DNA from: Candidatus Melainabacteria bacterium | GTDB taxonomy: Bacteria > Cyanobacteriota > Vampirovibrionia > Obscuribacterales > Obscuribacteraceae | DNA: 7,027 nt | Reading direction: 5' to 3' | Assembly (NCBI GenBank): GCA_014380105.1 | Contig: JACMKL010000616.1 | Span: 1 to 7,027 of the forward strand | In this document: one piece after another, positions 1 through 6,043 of the stretch | Layout of the letters: each line of letters opens with the position of its first letter | Position numbering within the stretch: the first letter of the stretch is position 1 | Position numbers and translations under genes: made by a program | Notes under the pieces: generated by a model | Databases searched by the model: none | What the model was told of the DNA's origin: nothing | The model's input: only the letters and a program-made list of their open reading frames with translations

Positions 1-43
1 CTACTCGGTGCCGGAAGGCAAAAAGGCCGTACTGGTTCGATAG
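1..43 (+). CDS. Possible 3' end of an unidentified plus-strand gene
   Basis: Reading from base 2, the plus strand gives YSVPEGKKAVLVR followed by TAG at 41-43. The alternation of charged and hydrophobic residues and the ordinary codons look like a genuine protein C-terminus. Its stop would lie 4 bases from the stop of the convergent MOSC gene, a normal compact tail-to-tail arrangement. Thirteen residues are too few to name a family, and other frames are also open for a comparable length, so this is a tentative call. Confidence 0.35.
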   Translation, partial: YSVPEGKKAVLVR

Positions 44-47
44 CTGC

Positions 48-695
48 TCACCGTGACATCTGATATTCGAGATGCTCTTTCATTTGTTTAGCAAGCTTCG
101 AATTCAGAACGCTCTCTATAGTTTCGGGCTCTACGTCAGGATCTATAAAGCAGCGTGATACAGTCCACAAACTAATTCCTTCGGAATCGCGAGTTTCTAG
201 AATGACTCTGTCGCCTGTTTGCAATTCTCCTTCTTCGATAACGGAAAAATAAAATCCCCATTTCCCGCTTTTGTAAAAGCGTTTGATCATGGTTGGGTCA
301 TCGAGTCTAATGCCAAGTTTGTAGCAAGGCATTCGAGGTTGCGTCACGCGCATAAGCACTGTGCCAATTCTAAATGTGTCACCAATGCACACTGAGTTTT
401 CATCAAAGCCTGACACTGTCAAGTTTTCACCGAATGTGCCCCATTCGAATTTTTTGTCTGGTGCCTCGTCTTTCCAATAAGCATATTGTTCAATCGGATA
501 GGCATAGACTGCTTTGTCCGGGCCACCATGAACAGTTAAATCAGCTTGCTCGTCGCCGTCCAAATTGAGACGCTTTACAGCCACCTTTCCTTCTACAGGT
601 AATTTGAAAATACCTGTTTCTACAGTCGTACCGTGCCAACTAATCTCTTTGGCTTTGCTTACGCAGACACGTAGTAATGTCGGAACATCAGTCAA
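48..695 (-). CDS. MOSC domain protein, YiiM-like
   Basis: This is a predicted cytosolic molybdenum-cofactor-binding protein of the MOSC family, closest in pattern to E. coli YiiM. YiiM is known for handling N-hydroxylated bases such as 6-hydroxylaminopurine; the substrate here is unknown. In the 215-residue form the family signatures are GDEQ (47-50), HGGPDKAVYAYP (56-67), FGENLT (88-93), the sulfur-site cysteine in RMPCYKLGIR (Cys124) and GKWGFYFSVIEEG (144-156). The last 45 or so residues match the position of the small alpha-helical domain that follows MOSC in YiiM. Length is normal for the family. No ATG start exists. The frame opens at a TTG at 699-701, but that abuts the AGGTGA ribosome site (702-707). 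The TTG at 693-695 lies 6 bases past it and is preferred. The gene is divergent from the alpha/beta hydrolase gene, with no partner in view. Family assignment is firm; physiological role is not. Confidence 0.92.
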   Translation of the reverse strand: MTDVPTLLRVCVSKAKEISWHGTTVETGIFKLPVEGKVAVKRLNLDGDEQADLTVHGGPDKAVYAYPIEQYAYWKDEAPDKKFEWGTFGENLTVSGFDENSVCIGDTFRIGTVLMRVTQPRMPCYKLGIRLDDPTMIKRFYKSGKWGFYFSVIEEGELQTGDRVILETRDSEGISLWTVSRCFIDPDVEPETIESVLNSKLAKQMKEHLEYQMSR

Positions 696-749
696 AATCA
701 ATCACCTGCGCGTTGAGAAGAGGTTTATTTGTATACCTGCAAAGGTCAA

Positions 750-770
750 TTAAGGTAAGTTTTCGAAAAG
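750..770 (+). repeat. Shared intergenic motif, copy 1 (TTAAGGTAAGT-N4-GAAAAG)
   Basis: The 11-mer TTAAGGTAAGT (750-760) is followed 4 bases later by GAAAAG (765-770). The same 11-mer with GAAAAG 5 bases later lies at 3615-3636, in the other divergent intergenic region of the window and on the same strand. It sits just upstream of a TATACT box at 775-780. It may be a regulator site or part of a promoter; this is inferred from recurrence only. Confidence 0.4.
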
Positions 771-780
771 TCATTATACT
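750..780 (+). promoter_or_regulatory. Candidate promoter for the alpha/beta hydrolase gene
   Basis: TATACT at 775-780 is a good -10 hexamer. No good -35 lies at 17 bp; TTAAGG (750-755) is 19 bp away and weak, so an activator could be required. The implied leader is about 70 bases. On the opposite strand TTGACC (744-749) with TAAACC 16 bp further on could serve the MOSC gene, but this is weaker still. Confidence 0.3.
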
Positions 781-857
781 TCTGAAACTGTAAACGGTGT
801 CTCGCTAATGAGGCCTGCCATGGCTGGCTGTTGCTCGTTTATTCCAGGAGAATCGAA

Positions 858-1772
858 ATGACCACTCAACAATCGAGCCCATGCGCTCCACAAACATATT
901 ATCGTTCTGCCAATGTCGAACATTTGGAAATTTTCTACCGTGAAGCAGGCGATAAAGATTCACCAACGATAGTTTTGTTGCATGGTTTTCCGAGTTCTTC
1001 TCACATGTTTCGCAACCTGATTCCGATGTTGGCGCAAAAGTATCACGTGATCGCGCCTGATTATCCGGGTTTCGGACACAGCTCACATCCTTCGACCTCA
1101 GATTTTAAATACAGTTTTGATAATATTGCCCGCATCATGAATGCGTTTCTTGAATCATTGAATATCAAAAAATATTCGCTATATGTTCAAGATTATGGCG
1201 CTCCAGTTGGGTTTCGTATTGCTTCCAGCAATCCTGAGCGCGTGCAATCTTTAATTGTACAAAATGGCAATGCGTATGAAGAAGGGCTGGACAACGATTT
1301 CTGGAAACCATTCCGCCCTTTCTGGGCAAATAAATCCGCAGAAAACGGCGCTCCATTGAAGCCTTTGTTTGAGCTAGATGCGACCAAATGGCAATATCAC
1401 ACAGGCGTTAGGGATGTTGAAGCAATCAGTCCTGATGCCTGGATGCACGATCAAGCAGGGTTAGACCGACCAGGCAACAAGGACATTCAACTTGAAATGT
1501 TTTATAGCTATGGTACGAACGCACCACTGTATCCAAAATGGCAAGAGTATTTCCGCACCCATCAACCACCTATGCTGATTGTTTGGGGTAAGAATGACCA
1601 GATTTTCCCAGCTGCCGGTGCTGAACCTTACAAACGCGATTTGAAAAATCTAGATTTCCACTTATTGGATACTGGGCATTTCGCGCTGGAAGAAGATTGC
1701 GCAACGATTGCAAAGTTGATGAATGAATTCCTCAGCAAAGTGGTGCCATCTCCCGTTGCCGCAGCTGTGTAG
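858..1772 (+). CDS. Alpha/beta hydrolase, epoxide hydrolase / haloalkane dehalogenase type (Asp nucleophile)
   Basis: This is a 304-residue soluble hydrolase with the alpha/beta fold; no signal peptide is visible. The oxyanion-hole motif HGFPSS is at 42-47 and YPGFGHS at 69-75. The nucleophile elbow is VQDYGAPVGF (110-119), with Asp112 as nucleophile instead of Ser. The acid is probably Asp247 in IVWGKNDQIFP and the base His274 in DTGHFALEED, so the triad is complete. A cap domain lies between about 140 and 230. Asp nucleophiles are typical of epoxide hydrolases and dehalogenases, which form an ester intermediate. The residue after the nucleophile is Tyr112+1 rather than the halide-binding Trp common in haloalkane dehalogenases, which argues mildly against dehalogenation. 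The true substrate cannot be read from the sequence. ATG at 858 is chosen over an upstream TTG at 831 because AGGAG (846-850) lies 7 bases ahead of it. Its stop faces that of the toxin-like gene across 41 bp. Confidence 0.92.
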   Translation: MTTQQSSPCAPQTYYRSANVEHLEIFYREAGDKDSPTIVLLHGFPSSSHMFRNLIPMLAQKYHVIAPDYPGFGHSSHPSTSDFKYSFDNIARIMNAFLESLNIKKYSLYVQDYGAPVGFRIASSNPERVQSLIVQNGNAYEEGLDNDFWKPFRPFWANKSAENGAPLKPLFELDATKWQYHTGVRDVEAISPDAWMHDQAGLDRPGNKDIQLEMFYSYGTNAPLYPKWQEYFRTHQPPMLIVWGKNDQIFPAAGAEPYKRDLKNLDFHLLDTGHFALEEDCATIAKLMNEFLSKVVPSPVAAAV

Positions 1773-1813
1773 TCGGATTATCTGGTTTGTTAGAGTAATT
1801 CGGCACTGCCAGC

Positions 1814-3505
1814 TTATGTAGCGTCGTTTTTGCGCAAATACTTCAAATAATAATCGTAGCCGCGCTTGATCCACTTCTGGTCGACAGGATCATCGCCGAA
1901 ATTTCCGCTTGGATTAACTCTGAGCATTTTGTAGCCGGCGCCTGAGTCGCCCCATTCTTTCTTCGAAGTGCCAGCCTCAACCTGGGCAATGCCAGCTTGA
2001 TGGCGCAATAATCTTTCGTTGATGCCTGCAGCTGCGCCTGTTATGCCATAGTGGAAGTTGCCGAAAGCTTCGTATTCTGGAGCAACTTTCTTGAAGTCCC
2101 AGTCAGCGCCATAATTGACTTTATCCTTAAACCAGCGCAATTCCTTGACAGCGTCAACGGTAGTCATAGCAAGAGATACCATTGGTGCTGGAGTTAATGT
2201 CAGTTCTCGAACCGAATGTGTTTGGGCTTCTTTGATATTTGCTTTGATATCCACAAATCGTGGTGTTTCTTGAATCAACGGAGATGCCTCAAGATTTTTA
2301 GCCTTCGGACCAACACCATCGGTAAGTTTCATTGTTCCGTCAGTGTCAATTACCGTTGCTGCAAGCGACTTGTGTCTGATATCGACTTGCCCGTTATTTT
2401 CGGTGACATCTGCAACTGAATGTGCCGATTTACCATTCAAAGTCCAGCCGGCACCAAATCTGCCACTGCGCTCAAGCTTGACGGGTTCACCCTTCACATT
2501 GCCTTCCAGCGATTTTACTTCGCCCTCTTTGTCATAAGTGAGTTTCAGATTTCCGGCACCATCTGGGTAAGTAATTTTCTTTTCGGAAGGTATTTTATTT
2601 TCGCCAAAACTCGTTTCGATGCGCACGCCATTTGCGCCTTCGACCGTGCGTTGTTTGGAATTTGCGTCGCTTGTTATAACCGTTCCGTTGTTCAATTCGC
2701 GTTTTGCATAATCCGATTCGTTCTTGCGGTCATCGTTTCTGACCACGACGTTTCCGCTGCGGTCTGCAGTCACAGTGAATTTGCCATTTTCTACTTCGCC
2801 TTTTGTATTAGTCTTTTCGAAGGCAGGGGCTTTGCCCACCATTTCGCCGTCTTTTCTTTTGAAAGTATTGCCTTCGCCGTCAATGTAAGTTTGCGTTTGT
2901 CCGTCTTTCATCTCTAAGAGGCGTGGTTGACGATTGACACTTTCAATTGAAATCCATTCTGTGTCGCCAATTGTCTTTGTGGTGGTTTTTCCACCGTCAG
3001 GAAAAACGGTCTCCTTGATGCCATCGGCGCGATTTGTTTTGACGATACCGGTGGCGTTGTCTTTCATTTTGACGTTGAAGTTTTCGTCAATTGAAATATC
3101 CATGCCTTCTGGTTGAACAACATTTTGACGGCTGGACCATTTGTTGTCCTTTCTGACAAATTTTTCGCCAGTCGGATCAACGTAGGTTTTCGGTCTGCCA
3201 TTCAAGTCGTATTGGACTTCTGAAGTCCTGCCATCTCCTTCGATGCGTATTTTCTTGCCTTCTTCGTTACGTGATTCAAAAATTCCTGGATACTTTGGAG
3301 TGTCGATAATTTCGAGCGGGCTCAAAAACTTTGACGAAGTGGAGTCGAGCGTGGCAATGTCAGTCTTTTTTGTGAAATTCTCTTTGGCAGTGTCCTGGAC
3401 GCTACGGCTCAAATCTGCCGCCTGCTCAGCATTTTTGACTTCGCGCCGCTCGGAAGCTGCGTCAGTCGGCGGCGTTTTTGTACCAGGTGCGTCTAATGTA
3501 GCCAT
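1814..3505 (-). CDS. Repeat-containing protein with C-terminal polymorphic toxin type 44 (Ntox44-like) domain
   Basis: The protein has 563 residues. Positions 1-60 are polar, Ala/Lys/Glu rich and probably disordered, with no signal peptide or membrane segment. Positions about 84-400 are a Gly/Asp-rich beta-repeat region reminiscent of YD/RHS-style repeats; PKTYVDPTGEKFVRKD (105-120) and TQTYIDGEGNTFKRKD (204-219) are equivalent units 99 residues apart. Residues about 455-557 match my memory of the type 44 polymorphic toxin domain: LRWFKDKVNYGADWDFK (456-472), FGNFHYGITGAAAG (481-494), QAGIAQVEAGT (503-513) and FGDDPVDQKWIKRGYDYY (536-553). That family is a predicted nuclease-type toxin at the C-terminus of secreted effectors. 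No immunity gene follows on this strand: the next gene downstream is the convergent hydrolase. The frame stays open to 3943, but that stretch overlaps the divergent pseudopilin gene, so the ATG at 3503-3505 is preferred even though its ribosome site is weak. The domain call is from memory; the catalytic function is unproven. Confidence 0.8.
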   Translation of the reverse strand: MATLDAPGTKTPPTDAASERREVKNAEQAADLSRSVQDTAKENFTKKTDIATLDSTSSKFLSPLEIIDTPKYPGIFESRNEEGKKIRIEGDGRTSEVQYDLNGRPKTYVDPTGEKFVRKDNKWSSRQNVVQPEGMDISIDENFNVKMKDNATGIVKTNRADGIKETVFPDGGKTTTKTIGDTEWISIESVNRQPRLLEMKDGQTQTYIDGEGNTFKRKDGEMVGKAPAFEKTNTKGEVENGKFTVTADRSGNVVVRNDDRKNESDYAKRELNNGTVITSDANSKQRTVEGANGVRIETSFGENKIPSEKKITYPDGAGNLKLTYDKEGEVKSLEGNVKGEPVKLERSGRFGAGWTLNGKSAHSVADVTENNGQVDIRHKSLAATVIDTDGTMKLTDGVGPKAKNLEASPLIQETPRFVDIKANIKEAQTHSVRELTLTPAPMVSLAMTTVDAVKELRWFKDKVNYGADWDFKKVAPEYEAFGNFHYGITGAAAGINERLLRHQAGIAQVEAGTSKKEWGDSGAGYKMLRVNPSGNFGDDPVDQKWIKRGYDYYLKYLRKNDAT

Positions 3506-3712
3506 GTTTTTAAAACCAGCAGCCACAAGTTTTGCCGTAGACAGTGTGTCTGTCTGGCAATCGAGGGCTGATATGGGGGAAGTAAAATAACTAGTAAGTC
3601 GAACTATTATTACTTTAAGGTAAGTGATCTGAAAAGAACCTGAACATCTCCCTAAAACTTTCGAGACACCCGTAAGCCCAATCACAGGCAAATTGGCGGA
3701 GATTGAAAGGAC
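3506..3712. other. Divergent intergenic region between the toxin-like and TadE-like genes
   Basis: These 207 bp hold the start signals of two divergent genes. The minus strand shows TTTTCA, a 17-bp spacer and TAATAA as a modest promoter candidate for the toxin-like gene, leaving a leader of roughly 100 bases. No convincing plus-strand -10/-35 pair was found for the TadE-like gene. The long open frame running through here on the minus strand contains no other credible start. Confidence 0.4.
3615..3636 (+). repeat. Shared intergenic motif, copy 2 (TTAAGGTAAGT-N5-GAAAAG)
   Basis: This is the second copy of the 11-mer found at 750-760, here 5 bases ahead of GAAAAG (3631-3636). It lies between the divergent toxin-like gene and the TadE-like gene. 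Read on the minus strand it overlaps a possible promoter for the toxin-like gene: TTTTCA, 17 bp, then TAATAA. A regulatory role is inferred from the recurrence and the location. Confidence 0.4.
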
Positions 3713-4237
3713 ATGTTGGCAAATCGGGGTGAAACATCCAGAACGGGGCGATTGAGACGGGCAAGCGTCCGCGGTCAGGGACTCGTCGAAGTTGTCGCTG
3801 TCCTCATTTGTGTTGTACCGGTTGTTCTTCTCGTTATTGATGCTGGCATGATTGCTATTGGCGCTGGCATAAATGATTCTGCCTGCCGAGACGCTGCGCG
3901 AGCCGCTGCCTCTGGTCCACCGTCTGTGCTTGAAAAAGGGCAAAGATTAGTAGGATCGGGGAAGGCACCACACGATCGCGCTATCTCTGTGGTGAAGAGA
4001 ATCTATGCCACCAACCTGCCGATGAAACTTCAAGACAAAATCGAAACCATCGAGACCGTTTTGGATGTCCCGGCACAACCCGCTGGTGGTGCCGTCGATG
4101 GTCAGGTTTCAGTAAAAACTACGATTGATATTTTTCCACCCTTTCTAGCTGGTGCCATAATTGGACCCAAGGGAATTTCATTGAAATCGACGCACATTGT
4201 GCCAATCACTTATGTGGTGCCAAGTCAGGCACCATAA
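3713..4237 (+). CDS. TadE-like pseudopilin
   Basis: This is a 174-residue bitopic membrane protein of the TadE type, expected to be a minor pseudopilin of a Tad/Flp pilus or related secretion machine. A basic N-terminus of about 20 residues precedes RG|QGLVE. A prepilin peptidase of the TadV type would be expected to cut after Gly21, which puts Glu26 at +5, the key pilin position. The hydrophobic segment 25-50 follows, then NDSACRDAARAAASG (54-68), the usual TadE pattern just after the membrane helix. The rest (about 70-174) would be outside the membrane and matches nothing I can name. ATG at 3713 is weakly supported: GGAG (3698-3701) is 11 bases away and AAAGG is almost adjacent. TTG at 3716 with AAAGGA (3706-3711) ahead is an alternative. 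The gene is followed by its own terminator, so it may form a single-gene unit. Confidence 0.85.
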   Translation: MLANRGETSRTGRLRRASVRGQGLVEVVAVLICVVPVVLLVIDAGMIAIGAGINDSACRDAARAAASGPPSVLEKGQRLVGSGKAPHDRAISVVKRIYATNLPMKLQDKIETIETVLDVPAQPAGGAVDGQVSVKTTIDIFPPFLAGAIIGPKGISLKSTHIVPITYVVPSQAP

Positions 4238-4267
4238 CATACAGCTTTACCTCGCAGCAGCCAGACG

Positions 4268-4303
4268 GCGCAAAGAAGTTTTCTTCTTTGCGCTGTTTGT
4301 TTC
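4268..4303 (+). terminator. Rho-independent terminator after the TadE-like gene
   Basis: A perfect 11-bp stem, GCGCAAAGAAG (4268-4278) paired with CTTCTTTGCGC (4283-4293), encloses a TTTT loop. A T-rich run, TGTTTGTTTC, follows on the plus strand. There is no T-run on the minus-strand side, so it acts on plus-strand transcription. It begins 30 bases after the TadE-like stop codon. Confidence 0.88.
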
Positions 4304-4341
4304 TATTTATCGCCAATTTCCAAAAGTTTCTTCCTAATAAC

Positions 4342-4387
4342 CAATTGGTGCCTGTTATCTACTTTGTGAGAGCTGCTGCAATTGGTG
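4342..4387 (+). repeat. Direct repeat CAATTGGTG upstream of the second pseudopilin gene
   Basis: CAATTGGTG occurs at 4342-4350 and again at 4379-4387; the copies start 37 bp apart. The first copy contains the palindrome CCAATTGG (4341-4348), and the second overlaps the ribosome site. A weak -10, TTATCT, lies at 4355-4360 without a clear -35. This could be an operator or a chance repeat in a short leader. Confidence 0.3.
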
Positions 4388-4394
4388 AGGGAAA

Positions 4395-4937
4395 ATGATG
4401 AGCGCGCGCAGAAGACGCCAAACTGGAAGTTCAATGACTGAGTTTAGTGCGTCCATGGTCATCTTCATTTTGTTTGTTTTTTGTCCATTGATAAATGTTG
4501 GAATTTTGCCTGTACGCTACTTAATTGCACACGGCATTATCACTGAAATGACGCATCGTATCTCGCTATGTGAAAAGCGCAGTGATGCTTACAATTATTT
4601 GAAAGGCAATCAGTGGTGGACATCTTTTCTCAGTAAATGCGGTGTTGGTGTCTCCAATCCGAAATTGACAATGATCGTGTGCGGCAAAGATGTAGGCGAT
4701 AAAACGAAATTTTCAAATGCTGCAGATATTTCACCGGACTGGCTCCCGAACGGTGCTAAAGGACCCTGCGTCTACAGTGTTCAATTGACTGCTGATTGCG
4801 CACTGTCGCCATTGTTCAATGCGCAAGCAGGTTTGCCTGGGTTTACAAAACCAGTCACGATAAGCATAAACAGCCAGGCTCAATGGGAAAGTTTGGGACG
4901 CGATCCGCAAACATCTGCATATTATCTCAACGAATAG
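4395..4937 (+). CDS. TadE/TadF-like pseudopilin
   Basis: This is a 180-residue bitopic membrane protein, a second minor-pseudopilin candidate. It has a basic start (MMSARRRRQTG), then a predicted processing site G11|SSMTE that places Glu16 at +5 exactly as in pilins, and a hydrophobic helix at about 17-40. The outer part is unusual in carrying five cysteines (59, 82, 96, 125, 135), plus Cys30 in the membrane helix, which suggests disulfides. Two adjacent ATGs are possible. GAGG (4387-4390) lies 4 bases before the first and 7 before the second (4398), so the second is favoured on spacing and the protein may be one residue shorter. The TadG-like gene begins 17 bases after the stop, so the two are very probably cotranscribed. 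The family is inferred from architecture; beyond the N-terminus I recognise no domain. Confidence 0.78.
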   Translation: MMSARRRRQTGSSMTEFSASMVIFILFVFCPLINVGILPVRYLIAHGIITEMTHRISLCEKRSDAYNYLKGNQWWTSFLSKCGVGVSNPKLTMIVCGKDVGDKTKFSNAADISPDWLPNGAKGPCVYSVQLTADCALSPLFNAQAGLPGFTKPVTISINSQAQWESLGRDPQTSAYYLNE

Positions 4938-4954
4938 GAAATAGGATAACGACC

Positions 4955-5863
4955 ATGAATGTTCTCGCGAACAGTATTCGTAAAAAACAGCACGTTAGAA
5001 AGCAAGGCGTTAGAAAGCAGCGCGGCAACATGATCGTCCTCGGTAGTCTGGTACTGGGGGTGGTGGGGATGGCTCTGATGCTTGGTTATTCGTATGGCGG
5101 GCTTCTCTTTGTGCACAATCGCCTGCAATCCACTGCCGATGAGGTCGCGCTGGCCGGATCTCGCAAATTGAATGATGGCGATCGGATTGGTCAGATGAAT
5201 AATATGCTTGCTCGTTCTAGGCAACTTGTTTTTTATTCTCGACAACAATTGGATGATGCTAGTGAAAAGTATCCACAACTGCAAACAATCGCAGATGAAC
5301 TCCTACAGGAGTCTCGTGAAGGTGCGCAGGAATTGGAGGGCGAACGTAAAAAACTGAAAGTGGTGGCACAATCAGAAGCGTTGACAGCGATGATCAATAA
5401 ATTTGATCAAGTCAAAGGCAGTTATCCAATGGCGTTGCCGTGGTTAAAAGTGGCAACTCCAAAACTAACAAAGATGCGCTTGGGCTGTATCGAAGAAATG
5501 AATAGTAATGTTGTCGAATTGAAAAATATTCCTGCTTTGGAAAATTACGACAAGGGTCAGGGATATGTGTCGAATAATCCTGGGATGAAACTTTATAAGC
5601 ATGGTGTCGATATGAAATTGCCAGGTGCTGACAGCGACCTTACTTTTAAGATTGCTGCTCTCGCCGCGCCTGTGGAGAAGACAGTCTCACCTGCCAGAAT
5701 AACTCTGGCTAATACATATAAAGCGGTCAACGGAGCACACATTCCTTCGTCAACACAAGTTACACTGGACCTGGAAGTAGGCACCGGACTTGGTGCAAAG
5801 GCTGAAAATAAAATGTCTGCAACCGGTACTGCTGCGTCAACAGGCGCATCAACACAGCAATAG
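4955..5863 (+). CDS. TadG-like pilus assembly protein
   Basis: This is a 302-residue protein with a strongly basic N-terminus (1-24), one membrane helix (about 26-53), then FVHNRLQSTADEVALAGSRKLN (52-73), the typical post-helix segment of TadG-like Flp pilus assembly proteins. Residues about 78-150 are charged and helical, perhaps coiled coil. The C-terminus is Ala/Ser/Thr/Gln rich. Unlike its two pseudopilin neighbours it has RG|NMIVL with no Glu at +5, so prepilin processing is not expected; it would remain an inner-membrane protein facing outward. ATG at 4955 is chosen because AGGA (4943-4946) lies 8 bases ahead and the TadG pattern starts right after; the frame is open further upstream but overlaps the preceding gene. 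No von Willebrand-type domain, present in long TadG proteins, is visible, so this is a short form. Confidence 0.8.
   Translation: MNVLANSIRKKQHVRKQGVRKQRGNMIVLGSLVLGVVGMALMLGYSYGGLLFVHNRLQSTADEVALAGSRKLNDGDRIGQMNNMLARSRQLVFYSRQQLDDASEKYPQLQTIADELLQESREGAQELEGERKKLKVVAQSEALTAMINKFDQVKGSYPMALPWLKVATPKLTKMRLGCIEEMNSNVVELKNIPALENYDKGQGYVSNNPGMKLYKHGVDMKLPGADSDLTFKIAALAAPVEKTVSPARITLANTYKAVNGAHIPSSTQVTLDLEVGTGLGAKAENKMSATGTAASTGASTQQ
4993..5019 (+). repeat. In-frame 15-bp tandem duplication in the TadG-like gene
   Basis: CGTTAGAAAGCA occurs at 4993-5004 and again at 5008-5019, a period of 15 bp, encoding HVRKQ-GVRKQ before the membrane helix. It adds five residues and extra positive charge to the cytoplasmic N-terminus without breaking the frame. 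Confidence 0.75.
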
Positions 5864-5991
5864 ACTCGTTATCGTGTGTAAAGCGAGTCCAATCGTTAAG
5901 CAGCTTTCATTTAATACCGGGATCAACCACGCGCTCACTGCGTCAATACATATGAGGCAGGTTAAAGGGGTGATGTCAGTATAGTTAGCGC

Positions 5992-6019
5992 TTGGCATGA
6001 CTGCTACGCATGCTAAAAT
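5992..6019 (+). promoter_or_regulatory. Sigma70-type promoter for the Omp85 gene
   Basis: TTGGCA (5992-5997) and TAAAAT (6014-6019) are separated by 16 bp. The -10 is preceded by TGC, an extended -10 element. Transcription would start near 6026, about 18 bases before the ATG at 6044. This is the best promoter in the window. It implies that the Omp85 gene is not simply read from the pseudopilin unit upstream. The remainder of the 180-bp gap (5864-5991) holds nothing recognisable except a weak hairpin. Confidence 0.6.
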
Positions 6020-6043
6020 TGCCCTCTGGAAAGCGAGAATGCG

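Noticed and set aside
805..1086. Minus-strand open frame of 93 codons under the hydrolase gene
   Set aside because: It overlaps the hydrolase start, which has clear conserved motifs, and its translation shows no family features.
1773..1813. Bidirectional terminator between the hydrolase and toxin-like genes
   Set aside because: No inverted repeat of useful length was found in the 41 bp between the two stop codons.
2216..3590. Several plus-strand open frames opposite the toxin-like gene
   Set aside because: They lie entirely antisense to a well-supported coding frame, lack ribosome sites and have low-complexity Phe/Ser/Ala-rich translations typical of shadow frames.
4796..4954. Upstream extension of the TadG-like frame
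   Set aside because: It overlaps the preceding pseudopilin gene; the ATG at 4955 has a good ribosome site and places the membrane helix at the normal distance.
4922..5284. Minus-strand open frame of 120 codons opposite the TadG-like gene
   Set aside because: It is antisense to a coding frame with recognisable TadG architecture, and no promoter or ribosome site supports it.
5863..5889. Hairpin GACTCG/CGAGTC just after the TadG-like stop as a terminator
   Set aside because: The stem is only 6 bp with a 15-base loop and there is no T-run after it, so it is not a convincing intrinsic terminator.
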